NCBI RefSeq assembly: GCF_003628475.1
Contig: NZ_RCAA01000035.1
Span: 142,474-206,473, forward strand
Origin: Enterobacter sp. R1(2018)
Lineage (GTDB): Bacteria > Pseudomonadota > Gammaproteobacteria > Enterobacterales > Enterobacteriaceae
Length of the DNA stretch: 64,000 nt
Direction: 5' to 3'
In this document: one piece after another, positions 42,770-51,369 of the stretch
Numbering within the stretch: position 1 is the stretch's first letter
How the letters are laid out: each line of letters starts with the position of its first letter
Program-made: the position numbers and the translations under genes
The notes under the pieces: generated by a model
What the model was told of the DNA's origin: nothing
The model's database searches: none
Seen by the model: only the letters and a program-made list of their open reading frames with translations

Positions 42770-42794
42770 GAAACCTCCGCCGCGCGGAGGTTTC
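42770..42794. terminator. Hairpin between rmf and fabA
   Basis: A perfect 11-base stem GAAACCTCCGC/GCGGAGGTTTC with a three-base loop sits between the convergent ends of rmf and fabA. The T tract is short on both sides, so it is likely a bidirectional terminator of moderate strength. Confidence 0.8.
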
Positions 42795-42807
42795 GCGTTT
42801 CATAGGC

Positions 42808-43326
42808 TTAGAAAGCGGAAGTATCTTTGAACAAACCTACTTTCAGATCGGTGGCGGTGTAAATCAAGCGGCCGTCAACCAGCACTTCACCATCGGCAAG
42901 GCCCATAATCAGGCGACGGTTCACAATGCGTTTGAAGTGAATGCGGTAAGTCACCTTTTTCGCGGATGGCAGAACCTGGCCGGTGAATTTAACTTCACCC
43001 ACGCCGAGCGCGCGGCCTTTGCCTTCGCCGCCCAGCCAGCCGAGATAGAAACCTACCAGTTGCCACATCGCATCCAGGCCCAGGCAGCCGGGCATGACCG
43101 GGTCGCCGATGAAGTGGCAACCGAAGAACCACAGATCGGGATTGATATCTAATTCTGCTTCAACGTAACCTTTATCGAAGTTACCGCCGTCTTCGGTCAT
43201 TTTGACCACGCGGTCCATCATCAGCATGGAAGGCGCGGGTAACTGCGGGCCTTCAGCGCCAAACAGTTCGCCACGACCAGAGGCAAGAAGATCTTCTTTT
43301 GTATAGGATTCGCGTTTATCTACCAT
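42808..43326 (-). CDS. fabA: 3-hydroxydecanoyl-ACP dehydratase/isomerase FabA
   Basis: FabA dehydrates 3-hydroxydecanoyl-ACP and isomerises the trans-2 product to cis-3-decenoyl-ACP, the branch point for unsaturated fatty acids. The 172-residue protein equals the E. coli length; the catalytic pair is H71 and D85 counting the initiator Met (H70/D84 in E. coli numbering) within [17 protein letters not shown]. Its upstream region carries FabR and FadR operators. Confidence 0.98.
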   Translation of the reverse strand: MVDKRESYTKEDLLASGRGELFGAEGPQLPAPSMLMMDRVVKMTEDGGNFDKGYVEAELDINPDLWFFGCHFIGDPVMPGCLGLDAMWQLVGFYLGWLGGEGKGRALGVGEVKFTGQVLPSAKKVTYRIHFKRIVNRRLIMGLADGEVLVDGRLIYTATDLKVGLFKDTSAF

Positions 43327-43364
43327 GTCTACAGTAAGCCTTTTTATAATGAAGCACGCAGGTT

Positions 43365-43382
43365 AGCTAACACGTGTACGCT
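43365..43382 (-). promoter_or_regulatory. FabR operator of fabA
   Basis: On the minus strand AGCGTACACGTGTTAGCT matches the E. coli FabR site at fabA nearly exactly. FabR represses unsaturated fatty-acid synthesis genes according to the saturation state of acyl donors. Confidence 0.85.
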
Positions 43383-43383
43383 C

Positions 43384-43400
43384 AACAAGTCCGATCAGTT
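43384..43400 (-). promoter_or_regulatory. FadR operator of fabA
   Basis: On the minus strand AACTGATCGGACTTGTT corresponds to the E. coli FadR activation site of fabA (core TGATCGGACT). It lies one base upstream of the FabR site and overlaps the stop codon of ycbZ (43395-43397). Confidence 0.85.
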
Positions 43401-45149
43401 GTGGTTGAACCAGTTGAGCCAGCGTAGCGGCCACGGATAGCGGTGCCGAATTTCCTGTGCGCTGGCCTGAGCGATTCGCTCCTGCACCACGCGCATCAGA
43501 GTATTTTGTCCTTCGCCATCCCATGGCAGGTTTGTTAATAAGGGTAGCGCATCAGCTACTTCGTCAATGGCCCAGATTGAGAATTGACCCTGTTCAACCG
43601 CGTTTAAAACGTCCTGGTGTAGACAAAGATGACGAACATTGGCAACGGGAATAATGACGCCCTGCTGGCCGGTTAACTCGCGCTGCTGACAAATCCGGAA
43701 GAACCCTTCAATTTTCTCATTCAGCCCGCCCACGGGCTGCACCCGACCAAACTGGTCGACGGATCCTGTTACCGCGATATGCTGATAAATAGGAACGTTT
43801 GCCAGGGCGCTGATTAATGCGCACAGCTCGGCCATCGAGGCGCTGTCGCCATCCACTTCGCTATACGATTGTTCAAAGGTGATCGAGGCTGAGAAAGGAA
43901 TTTGCTGTTCAAGCTGAAGCTCGGACATCAAAAACGCCTGCATAATCATCATGCCTTTGGCGTGAATATTGCCGCCCAGCTCTGCTTTACGCTCGACGTC
44001 GGTAAATTCACCGTCGCCGACATGCACCACGCAGCTGATACGCGAAGGTTCACCAAAGGCGCGCGGATGGCCCGGGAATTCAATGACCGACAGCGCATTA
44101 ATTTGCCCGACCATCTCGCCTTCGGTTTCAATCAGGATCTGCTCAAGCAGAATTTCATCCTGCATACGTTCAGCAAGGAATCCTTCACGCCACTCGCGCT
44201 GTATCAGCATCTGTAAAAGCTGCTCGCCGCTGAAGGTCTCGTCCTCAGTAAAAGCGGCGACTTCACGTAGCTGCCGGGTTAACCATAGCGGACACAGCGG
44301 TAGGGTTTCCTGATCGCCCGTGTAGCGAACGGCTTCCCGAATCAGAACCGGCCAGGCATCCTGCGCCGGAGATGGCAAACTCTTCGCTTTCGCAACGGCA
44401 TGAATCCACTGGCACCAGAGAGCCATGTCATCAGCAGAGGTGATCTGAATGCTTTCTTCAAATTCGCTGTAGATGGCCTGAGAGGCCATCTCAGGTTCCA
44501 TATCCTGGAAGTCTGCCAGCGACTCACGCTCGCCAACCAGAATCAGCTTTACGTTTAACGGGAGGGAAGGAATGCTCACCGGCAGCGGACGAGATTCATC
44601 AGGTGAAATCCAGTCAAAACGCCCCTGGGTTACCATCTGCTTTAGACGTAGCCACAGCAAGGGTTGAGCCAGCACGCTGCGTAAAGAGAGCACCAGCACG
44701 CCGCCGTTTGCCCGGTGTATTGCGCCAGGCGTCAGGCTAATTTCGCCTGCAAACTGGCGTACACAGCCAAACAGCTGTTCGGTTTCGACCCAGTCGGCAA
44801 CGATGACTTCACCCCGGCCTGTAAAAGAGCCGTCGCTTTCTTCGGCAGGGCGCAGCGTTACCCGGTTGCCTTCAATAAGGTAATGCCCGCCGATCGGCTT
44901 TTCGGCAGGCTGCCACATTTCGCCTGCGGCAGCGGCTATTAAATTAAGGTATTCGGTTTCTTCAGCGGCTTTTACCAGCATCAGATCGGCCGAGGCTACC
45001 GGTTGGCTCAGTTGTTCCAGCCCGTAAAACAGGCGTGACTGGACGGCAGAGAAGGGCGCAGAGTCGGTGTCATAAGGCTGCGCAAAAATTTCCTGATAAC
45101 TCTCGGTATCGGGAACGAGGGCACGCCATTCAAGTCGATTAGTCGTCAA
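43395..45149 (-). CDS. ycbZ: Lon-like (LonB-type) protease YcbZ
   Basis: The 584-residue protein is the YcbZ family (E. coli 586). Its C-terminal domain is a Lon protease domain: catalytic serine S436 in DGDSASMAEL and lysine K479 in GGLNEKIEG, 43 residues apart as in E. coli Lon (S679/K722). The N-terminal two-thirds resembles the AAA module of LonB proteins, but no GxxGxGK[ST] Walker A motif is present, so ATP dependence is doubtful. It reads toward fabA; whether the two are cotranscribed is not shown. Confidence 0.9.
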   Translation of the reverse strand: MTTNRLEWRALVPDTESYQEIFAQPYDTDSAPFSAVQSRLFYGLEQLSQPVASADLMLVKAAEETEYLNLIAAAAGEMWQPAEKPIGGHYLIEGNRVTLRPAEESDGSFTGRGEVIVADWVETEQLFGCVRQFAGEISLTPGAIHRANGGVLVLSLRSVLAQPLLWLRLKQMVTQGRFDWISPDESRPLPVSIPSLPLNVKLILVGERESLADFQDMEPEMASQAIYSEFEESIQITSADDMALWCQWIHAVAKAKSLPSPAQDAWPVLIREAVRYTGDQETLPLCPLWLTRQLREVAAFTEDETFSGEQLLQMLIQREWREGFLAERMQDEILLEQILIETEGEMVGQINALSVIEFPGHPRAFGEPSRISCVVHVGDGEFTDVERKAELGGNIHAKGMMIMQAFLMSELQLEQQIPFSASITFEQSYSEVDGDSASMAELCALISALANVPIYQHIAVTGSVDQFGRVQPVGGLNEKIEGFFRICQQRELTGQQGVIIPVANVRHLCLHQDVLNAVEQGQFSIWAIDEVADALPLLTNLPWDGEGQNTLMRVVQERIAQASAQEIRHRYPWPLRWLNWFNHN

Positions 45150-45324
45150 AGTCGCTATTTATTAATCAGATGTCAAAGGCGCGATTATACAAGAATAGGT
45201 CGGGCAGCACACGGTTAATGCTCGATAACAAGTTTATCCCGCTCACAGCTTTAATTTTTCAGATGAGCGAAAGCGGGAAAAACTGTTATCCTGAACAAAG
45301 TTACACGGTCACACTGGGATCGCG

Positions 45325-45777
45325 ATGAAATATCAACAGTTAGAAAATCTCGAGAGCGGCTGGAAGTGGAAATATCTGGTGAAAAAACACCGTGAAGGCG
45401 AGCTCATCACCAGATATATCGAAGCCAGCGCGGCGAAAGAGGCCGTAGATGCGCTGCTGGGCATGGAAAACGAACCTGTACGCGTGTCGGACTGGATTGA
45501 GCAGCATATGAACCCGGCGCTTCATAATCGCATGAAGCAAACCATACGTGCCCGCCGTAAACGCCACTTTAATGCGGAACATCAGCATACCCGCAAGAAA
45601 TCAATCGATCTGGAATACCTGGTCTGGCAAAGGCTGGCGGGACTTGCCCAGCGGCGCGGCTGTACGCTTTCAGAAACCATAGTGCAGCTGATTGAAGATG
45701 CCGAGCGTAAAGAAAAATACGCCAGCCAGATGTCGAACCTCAAGCAGGATCTGCAGGCCTTACTGGGCAAGGGGTAA
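45325..45777 (+). CDS. matP: Macrodomain Ter protein MatP
   Basis: MatP binds matS sites in the replication terminus region, condenses the Ter macrodomain, and displaces MukBEF. The 150-residue protein has an N-terminal helical domain ([19 protein letters not shown]), a central ribbon-helix-helix DNA-binding part ([19 protein letters not shown]), and a C-terminal coiled coil. Length equals the E. coli protein. Divergent from ycbZ with 175 bp between. Confidence 0.97.
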   Translation: MKYQQLENLESGWKWKYLVKKHREGELITRYIEASAAKEAVDALLGMENEPVRVSDWIEQHMNPALHNRMKQTIRARRKRHFNAEHQHTRKKSIDLEYLVWQRLAGLAQRRGCTLSETIVQLIEDAERKEKYASQMSNLKQDLQALLGKG

Positions 45778-45820
45778 TTTCCCTGCCTGGTGGTCACGAT
45801 TTTTGCTTTTCTTAGGCAAT

Positions 45821-45848
45821 AAAAAACCCCGCCGGAGCGGGGTTTTTT
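45821..45848. terminator. Bidirectional terminator between matP and ompA
   Basis: AAAAAACCCCGC and GCGGGGTTTTTTT pair around a CGGA loop, giving T tracts on both strands. It serves the convergent matP and ompA genes; for ompA it starts 12 bp after the stop. Confidence 0.93.
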
Positions 45849-45860
45849 TATAACGGTAAC

Positions 45861-46937
45861 TTATGCCGCAGGCTGAGTTACAACGTCTTTGATACCTTTA
45901 ACTTCGATCTCTACGCGACGATCTGGAGCCAGGCAATCAATCAGTTTAGCTTTAGGAGCTACGTTATCACAGGTGTTGCCAGTTACCGGGTTAGATTCGC
46001 CCATACCGCGTGGGGAGATCTTGTTAGCCGGGATACCTTTAGAGATCAGGTAATCAACAACAGACTGCGCGCGTTTTTCAGACAGTTTCTGGTTGTACTG
46101 GTCGGAACCGATACGGTCGGTGAAGCCCAGAACTACAACAGAACCATCTTTCGGATCCAGGTTGCTCAGCTGGGTGTACAGCTGATCCAGTGCCTGTTGA
46201 CCTTCTGGTTTCAGAGTAGATTTGTTGAAGTTGAACAGAACGTCAGACTTCAGAGTGAAGTGTTTGGTCTGTACTTCTGGAGCTGGAGCCGGAGCCGGAG
46301 CTACAACTGGAGCTGGCGCTTCGGACTGGCCGAAACGGTAAGAAACACCCAGGCTCAGCATGCCGTTGTCTGGACGAGTACCAACGGTTTCCGCATCACC
46401 GATGTTGTTAACCCACTGGTATTCCAGACGGGTAGCGATGTCACGGGTAACTGCCCACTCAACGCCGCCTGCGAATACTGGAGAAACGCCAGTGTCGTGG
46501 TCTTTCAGACGGTCGCCAGCAGCGTTAAGCGCTTTGGAGTCTGCACGCCAAACCATACCACCCAGACGAGTGTAAACGTCCAGATCGTCAGCTACTGGGT
46601 AGCTCAGTTTAGTAGTCAGTTGAACGCCCTGAGCTTTGAAAGCACCGTTTTCAACGCTGCCTTTGTATGGCATACGACCTAACCAGTCATAACCCATTTC
46701 GAAACCAACATACGGGTTAACCTGATAACCACCGAAGGCACCTGCGCCCAGCTGGCTTTCGTGGGTAGGACCGTTACCGATACCGCCGTCGTAACCGTTA
46801 CCGTAGAAGCCAGTATCATGGAACTGAGACCAGCCCAGTTTACCACCTGCATACCAGGTATTATCTTTCGGTGCGGCCTGCGCTACGGTAGCGAAGCCAG
46901 CCAGTGCCACTGCAATCGCGATAGCTGTCTTTTTCAT
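45861..46937 (-). CDS. ompA: Outer membrane protein OmpA
   Basis: OmpA anchors the outer membrane to peptidoglycan. The 358-residue precursor has a 21-residue signal peptide ([14 protein letters not shown]...AQA), an eight-stranded beta-barrel (mature residues about 1-175), a Pro-Ala hinge ([16 protein letters not shown]), and a C-terminal OmpA-like peptidoglycan-binding domain ([16 protein letters not shown]). The frame is open to 46970, but ATG 46937 follows GAGGCGCAAAAA exactly as in E. coli. Confidence 0.98.
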   Translation of the reverse strand: MKKTAIAIAVALAGFATVAQAAPKDNTWYAGGKLGWSQFHDTGFYGNGYDGGIGNGPTHESQLGAGAFGGYQVNPYVGFEMGYDWLGRMPYKGSVENGAFKAQGVQLTTKLSYPVADDLDVYTRLGGMVWRADSKALNAAGDRLKDHDTGVSPVFAGGVEWAVTRDIATRLEYQWVNNIGDAETVGTRPDNGMLSLGVSYRFGQSEAPAPVVAPAPAPAPEVQTKHFTLKSDVLFNFNKSTLKPEGQQALDQLYTQLSNLDPKDGSVVVLGFTDRIGSDQYNQKLSEKRAQSVVDYLISKGIPANKISPRGMGESNPVTGNTCDNVAPKAKLIDCLAPDRRVEIEVKGIKDVVTQPAA

Positions 46938-47140
46938 TTTTTGCGCCTCATTATCATCCAAATAGGCCATGAGCCTTAAACATCGTCAAAGCCCAGGGTT
47001 AAATCCTTCGCCCGGGTTAACGCTCAATTGTTACTCTACCGATCAGTCGGTGTTATGAAGAGCAACCCTGGCGAGCTAAAGTCTACAACGTAGTTGAAAA
47101 CTTACAAGTGTGAACTCTGTCAGGCATATGAAAAAAAACG
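46938..47140 (-). promoter_or_regulatory. ompA leader, promoter and CRP site
   Basis: On the minus strand the order is a CRP-like site TGACAGAGTTCACA (47109-47122), -35 TTGTAA (47102-47107), 16-base spacer, -10 TAGACT (47080-47085), then a long leader with GAAGGATTTAACC and GGATGATAATGAGGCGC. The elements and sequence follow the E. coli ompA region closely. The structured leader is known in E. coli to stabilise the message and to be the target of MicA. Confidence 0.85.
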
Positions 47141-47295
47141 ACTTGCATACATATTTAGTAACAGATTCGCCTGTATTTCAACCACGCCGTTTCGCTCAGA
47201 ATGGCGTCAGAAGCGGCTTGCGAAGGGGATTCACGATAAATGACAACGCGTTGTAAATTTCGAAGAAAAAATGCCAGGATTTATCTTAAATTTAC

Positions 47296-47805
47296 TTAAT
47301 GATACAAACTAGAATGAATTTTTAGCCCTGCCCGTGGTCTGCAACCGGATCCTGCCGCTCTGATTGGGCGCATAATAAATCCGATCGCATTGCCTTTTTC
47401 GGCCGCATTTGAGAGGCGAAAATACTCCTCATCGGTCATATCTTCAGATAACCAACCGATAACAACGCTGTAATTTCCTGTCTGCAATGCTTTTACCATA
47501 GCATCAACGGTAAAAAGTGGATCTAACTGGCTCACCTGCATCACTTTAGTGAGGGGCAATCCCGATGCTTGTACCCACTGACGGCTTAATTTCTGCTGCG
47601 GGGTAAGCCATAGCTGCCAGCGAGATTGCTGTCCAAGCTGTTTCAGCAAAGGCAGCAGCACTAACTGCGTCATCCATGGCTGGTCTTCGCTGTAAACCAC
47701 TTCACTGATCACGCCTCTGACATCGTTTTCTGCAAAGCTTTCCGCAGAAGTAAGCGCAACGGATGAACGTTTGGCAATAGGGGTACGATAGTTCGGTGTG
47801 TGCAT
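47296..47805 (-). CDS. sulA: SOS cell-division inhibitor SulA
   Basis: SulA binds FtsZ and blocks septation during the SOS response, then is degraded by Lon. The 169-residue protein equals the E. coli length and keeps the FtsZ-contact core ([30 protein letters not shown]) and the C-terminal HSSLYH, the Lon-recognition end. A longer frame to 47862 would begin inside the LexA operator; ATG 47805 is therefore chosen, with GGCGGGA upstream. The N-terminal 30 residues diverge most. Confidence 0.95.
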   Translation of the reverse strand: MHTPNYRTPIAKRSSVALTSAESFAENDVRGVISEVVYSEDQPWMTQLVLLPLLKQLGQQSRWQLWLTPQQKLSRQWVQASGLPLTKVMQVSQLDPLFTVDAMVKALQTGNYSVVIGWLSEDMTDEEYFRLSNAAEKGNAIGFIMRPIRAAGSGCRPRAGLKIHSSLYH

Positions 47806-47826
47806 AGCGAGTCCCGCCTGATGGGT

Positions 47827-47846
47827 TACTGTATGTTTATACAGTA
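47827..47846 (-). promoter_or_regulatory. LexA operator (SOS box) of sulA
   Basis: TACTGTAT and ATACAGTA arms of eight bases are perfect inverses around a four-base centre, matching the LexA consensus CTGT-N8-ACAG. It lies 21 bp upstream of the sulA start and overlaps where the promoter is expected. Confidence 0.93.
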
Positions 47847-48024
47847 ATGCCTGTGCGAGCAAAGATCAATCTAAATTTCTGAAAGCAACTCGCAAATTTT
47901 TCATGTAATTCGCGAAATTGTTAAATTGTGATTGCAGCCGGCAATCAGGTTACTTATTGTTCTTTTACGGGAACCGGTAAACAATAAATCCGGTATTTAA
48001 TTCATGATAATCAAGGACTTGTTC

Positions 48025-48639
48025 ATGAAATTTAAATCATATAACAGGATTTATCAATCTAAGGAATACCTCGCACCTTTGGGCAATATTCACTATCGCT
48101 CGCAGTTCGGCGGCTATAGCCTGGCTATCGACGAGATCGTCTTCGCCATGGTCTCGGAAGGGGAGCTCTATCTGCGTGCCTGCGAGGAAAGCGAAACGTA
48201 TTTCGTCAACAAGGCCGCTCCGCCGCTTATTTTTAACAAGCGTGGAAGGCCCATCGTGCTTAACTACTATCAGGTAGATGAACAGCTTTGGCAGGATCGG
48301 GACAAGCTGCTGCAGCTTTCCTCCTGCGCGCTTATGAACGCCCGTCGTGAGAAATCCGTTCGCAAAACCCAAAGACGGCTTAAGGATCTGCCTAATCTTT
48401 CTGTCAATATTGAAATATGGCTTTGGGAAGCCGGCATTGCGGATTTACGCACCCTGCAAGCTTATGGAGCCAAGCGTTCATGGATAAAACTGCGTGGCGT
48501 CAAAAAATTCGTCGGCGTGAAAATTCTCCTCGCCCTGGCCGGCGCGATCTCAGGCATTCATGAAGCAGCGCTCCCGGCAGTGACGCGCCAGGAGCTGTTG
48601 GACTGGTATCAGCGTTATGAGCAGCGCCACAGACGTTAA
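48025..48639 (+). CDS. sxy: Competence regulator Sxy/TfoX
   Basis: Sxy acts with CRP at CRP-S sites to turn on competence (DNA uptake) genes. The 204-residue protein has the TfoX N-terminal domain (RIYQSKEYLAPLG...YRSQFGGYSLAIDE) and the C-terminal TfoX helical domain (LPNLSVNIEIWLWEAGIADL). An in-frame ATG at 48004 exists, but AAGGA at 48013-48017 serves ATG 48025, which aligns with E. coli. Sequence similarity to E. coli Sxy is lower than for neighbouring genes, mainly in the C-terminal half. Its TAA shares TTAA with the yccS stop. Confidence 0.92.
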   Translation: MKFKSYNRIYQSKEYLAPLGNIHYRSQFGGYSLAIDEIVFAMVSEGELYLRACEESETYFVNKAAPPLIFNKRGRPIVLNYYQVDEQLWQDRDKLLQLSSCALMNARREKSVRKTQRRLKDLPNLSVNIEIWLWEAGIADLRTLQAYGAKRSWIKLRGVKKFVGVKILLALAGAISGIHEAALPAVTRQELLDWYQRYEQRHRR

Positions 48640-50771
48640 TCAGTATGATCGGCTATACGCTGCTGAAGACGGGATATTTCCGGTAGCAAGGAAACCAGCA
48701 GTCCAATTTGCTGAAGCACCAGCGGCTCCTTAGTGTCAGGGCAAGGATCGATATGAATAATCCTTTCCGACAGTCCCTGAAGCGCCTGTTGTACCCGCTG
48801 TTCATCGGCAGGCAGGTGATGAAGCGCATCGTCAACGTAACAGACAGCATCGTCAAGCAGCAGCAGGATCTCGTTATTAGCGAGCTTTTCACGATGCGCG
48901 CCCAGCGCTGACACATAGCTGTTAAAAGTATGGTTCAGGCAGAGTAAACGGAACGCTGTCTCGCGGGTTTCAGGCGAGACGCGGGGCTCGGAAGACATAT
49001 TGGAAACCACCGAGGCCAGCTCGGCGTCTCGATTGTGGGCGTCACGTCGCGCAATACGATATTCGAGGCGGTTATCGCGTCCCTGATGATATTGCTCAAG
49101 GATAGCGTCCAGATAGCGGCAGTTGGCGTTGAAGGCTCGTTCAACGACCAGAGAAAGGCGGCGAAAGCGCCAGTCGGGCCAGATAAAGCTTACCGCGGCC
49201 CATGCTATCGCGCAGCCCAGCAGCGTATCTATCACGCGTGGAAAAGCGACTTCAAAACCTTCGCCCAGCAAATTGAAACACAGCAGCACGAGCAGGGTGA
49301 TAAACATGGTTGCGTGCGCGTACTGAACGTTACGAAAGGCGAAGAACAGGACGCCGGTAATAACAATCAAAATCAGCTGTCCTTCCAGCGAAGGCACGAA
49401 CCACAAAATAGGCAGGCCTATCGCCACGCCGACAAGGGTGCCGACAATACGTAAAGCAAGCCGTCTGCGGGTGGCGTTGTAGTTGGGCTGACAGACAAAC
49501 AGGCTGGTTAGCAAAATCCAGTAGCCATGCTGCAGCCCCGTAAGCTGAATAAAAGCGTAGCCCACGCAAAGCACCAGCGACATACGAACGGCATGGCGGA
49601 ACAGCGCGGATTCAGGCGTCAGGTTGCGGGTAAGGCGCAGCCAGATATCACCAAATCCCGTAAGCTTATCGTCGGCAAGGCGGTTCTCAATATCGTTATG
49701 CGGGGCGGCCAGAGCCTGTTCGGATTCGATTGTGGCAAGCTGGGCATCAATAGCGCGCAGGTTACTGATCAGATAGCCCAGCGCCTTCATTTCGCTGCCG
49801 GCAGGATCCGTTTTATTGACTCGCGCAATGGCCGCATCAAGGTGAGTAAAGGCTCTTTCAAATCTGGGATCGTGCTGGTAGGGCACCCGCAGCAGCACGG
49901 AACGCGACAGCTGCTGGCAAGCCTGCGACTGCAGGGTCAGCAGACGCTGGAAGCGAAACATAATATCGCTGTAGCGGAATTTGTCCCGCAGGGCCTGATA
50001 CTGAATATGGGAAGAGCTGGCCCGCTCGTGAATATCCTGGGCGACAAAGTAGTAGTGCAGGGTGCGTCTGGTGCCGCGCTGACCGCGATCGCCGCGTAAA
50101 CGGGTTAACAAAGACGCTTTTGTCTGGTTCAGCGTGGCCACCAACTGACTATTAGCCATCGCCAGCTCCAGCATAGGCGCCTGGCTTTCCTCTTCGATAT
50201 CCGGATCAAACAGCGTCGCTTTGATTTCCAGGTAATGCGCCAGGTGCTCATAACAGCGGGCCAGATTGTCCTGCAGGGGGCGTATCGGGAAGATAAGGTG
50301 CCCGGCAAGCGTGAGCAGGTTGTACCATACCGCTCCCGCCAGCAGGAGCAACGGCTGCTGATACCAGTGTTCGTACAAAGAAATGCCGAGCATGGTGTAA
50401 ATAGCAATCAGCAACGCGCCAAAAGCTATAGTTGCGTAGCGCTGCCCCAGCCCGCCGAGCAGAATAAAACCGCTGGTAGAAAGCATCAGCCCCAGTGTGA
50501 ACAGCCATGGCCAGGGAAACAGCAGTTCGACGGAGGCGGAAGCAATAAAAAAGCTGACCAGCGTAATCAGCAGATTTCGCAAACGTCCGGTCAGCCGATC
50601 GTCCAAATCCGTCAGCGCCGCCGCGACCACACCAAGCGTCAATGGGATAGTCAGTTTGACCTCTCCGAGCCACCAGGGTAGGGCGGCCGTGCCGGTCAGG
50701 GCGATAAAAATGCGTAAATTGTAAAGCCAGGCGCTGTTCCACGTGTAGCGGCGCAGTAGGGGACTAAGCAT
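48636..50771 (-). CDS. yccS: FUSC-family inner membrane protein YccS
   Basis: The 711-residue protein is a YccS/YhfK (FUSC) family membrane protein with two blocks of transmembrane helices (about 15-160 and 395-520), separated by a cytoplasmic helical region and followed by a long cytoplasmic tail. The family is related to aromatic-acid efflux proteins, but the substrate of YccS is not established. It lies 21 bp after yccF in the same direction, suggesting an operon. Confidence 0.9.
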   Translation of the reverse strand: MLSPLLRRYTWNSAWLYNLRIFIALTGTAALPWWLGEVKLTIPLTLGVVAAALTDLDDRLTGRLRNLLITLVSFFIASASVELLFPWPWLFTLGLMLSTSGFILLGGLGQRYATIAFGALLIAIYTMLGISLYEHWYQQPLLLLAGAVWYNLLTLAGHLIFPIRPLQDNLARCYEHLAHYLEIKATLFDPDIEEESQAPMLELAMANSQLVATLNQTKASLLTRLRGDRGQRGTRRTLHYYFVAQDIHERASSSHIQYQALRDKFRYSDIMFRFQRLLTLQSQACQQLSRSVLLRVPYQHDPRFERAFTHLDAAIARVNKTDPAGSEMKALGYLISNLRAIDAQLATIESEQALAAPHNDIENRLADDKLTGFGDIWLRLTRNLTPESALFRHAVRMSLVLCVGYAFIQLTGLQHGYWILLTSLFVCQPNYNATRRRLALRIVGTLVGVAIGLPILWFVPSLEGQLILIVITGVLFFAFRNVQYAHATMFITLLVLLCFNLLGEGFEVAFPRVIDTLLGCAIAWAAVSFIWPDWRFRRLSLVVERAFNANCRYLDAILEQYHQGRDNRLEYRIARRDAHNRDAELASVVSNMSSEPRVSPETRETAFRLLCLNHTFNSYVSALGAHREKLANNEILLLLDDAVCYVDDALHHLPADEQRVQQALQGLSERIIHIDPCPDTKEPLVLQQIGLLVSLLPEISRLQQRIADHTD

Positions 50772-50792
50772 TAGCTCGCAATTTCCTGTGCG

Positions 50793-51239
50793 TTATTGAA
50801 AACGGCGTTGCGCATTGGCAGTACGGGCCGCCCGTGCTGTTTCAACTGAGACAACGCGGCGACCAACCGGCCAAAGGGCAATAGCGGCGATTTTAAAATT
50901 CGCAATTCCCACCGGAATACCGATGATGGTGATGCATTGAGCGATACCGGTGAGAATATGCATCACACAAAGCCACCAGCCGAAGAAAATCAGCCAGAAA
51001 ATGTTCAACAGGGTGCCGCCGGTATTCATAAGTGCGCTTTTACCCTGCGGATTGAGCTCATCGACATGGATAGCTTCGTTGCCGTATGGCACAAAGGAAA
51101 GCCGGGTTATCTCCCAGCAGGAACGAGTCAGCGGGAGGGTGAAAATAAAAATAATACTGACGAGAGTGGCCAGTAACCAGGAGAGAGTTGTCAGGAAACC
51201 ACCCAGGACAAAGTTCAACACATTAAGGACTGTACGCAT
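50793..51239 (-). CDS. yccF: Inner membrane protein YccF (DUF307)
   Basis: A 148-residue protein with two copies of the YccF domain: membrane segments near residues 8-32, 75-92 and 100-120, and the repeated TRSCWEITRLSFVPYG / GIANFKIAAIALWPVGR type ends. ATG 51239 aligns with E. coli and the annotated alternative two codons upstream has no better ribosome site. Function unknown; conserved pairing with yccS. Confidence 0.9.
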   Translation of the reverse strand: MRTVLNVLNFVLGGFLTTLSWLLATLVSIIFIFTLPLTRSCWEITRLSFVPYGNEAIHVDELNPQGKSALMNTGGTLLNIFWLIFFGWWLCVMHILTGIAQCITIIGIPVGIANFKIAAIALWPVGRRVVSVETARAARTANAQRRFQ

Positions 51240-51369
51240 AAGCACTCTTCGTTGGTAAACGTCATGAAATAAATAACCACAGCAATTGTAACGCGTTTTT
51301 AGTCTGGAGCGTCATTCCTTCGACGGGTAAACTTAGCGGCAACTTCTTTACTTGAGCAGACAAAGCGTA

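Noticed and set aside
46260-46330. Repeats in the ompA gene resembling a short tandem array
   Set aside because: These are codons of the Pro-Ala hinge of OmpA, a normal feature of the protein.
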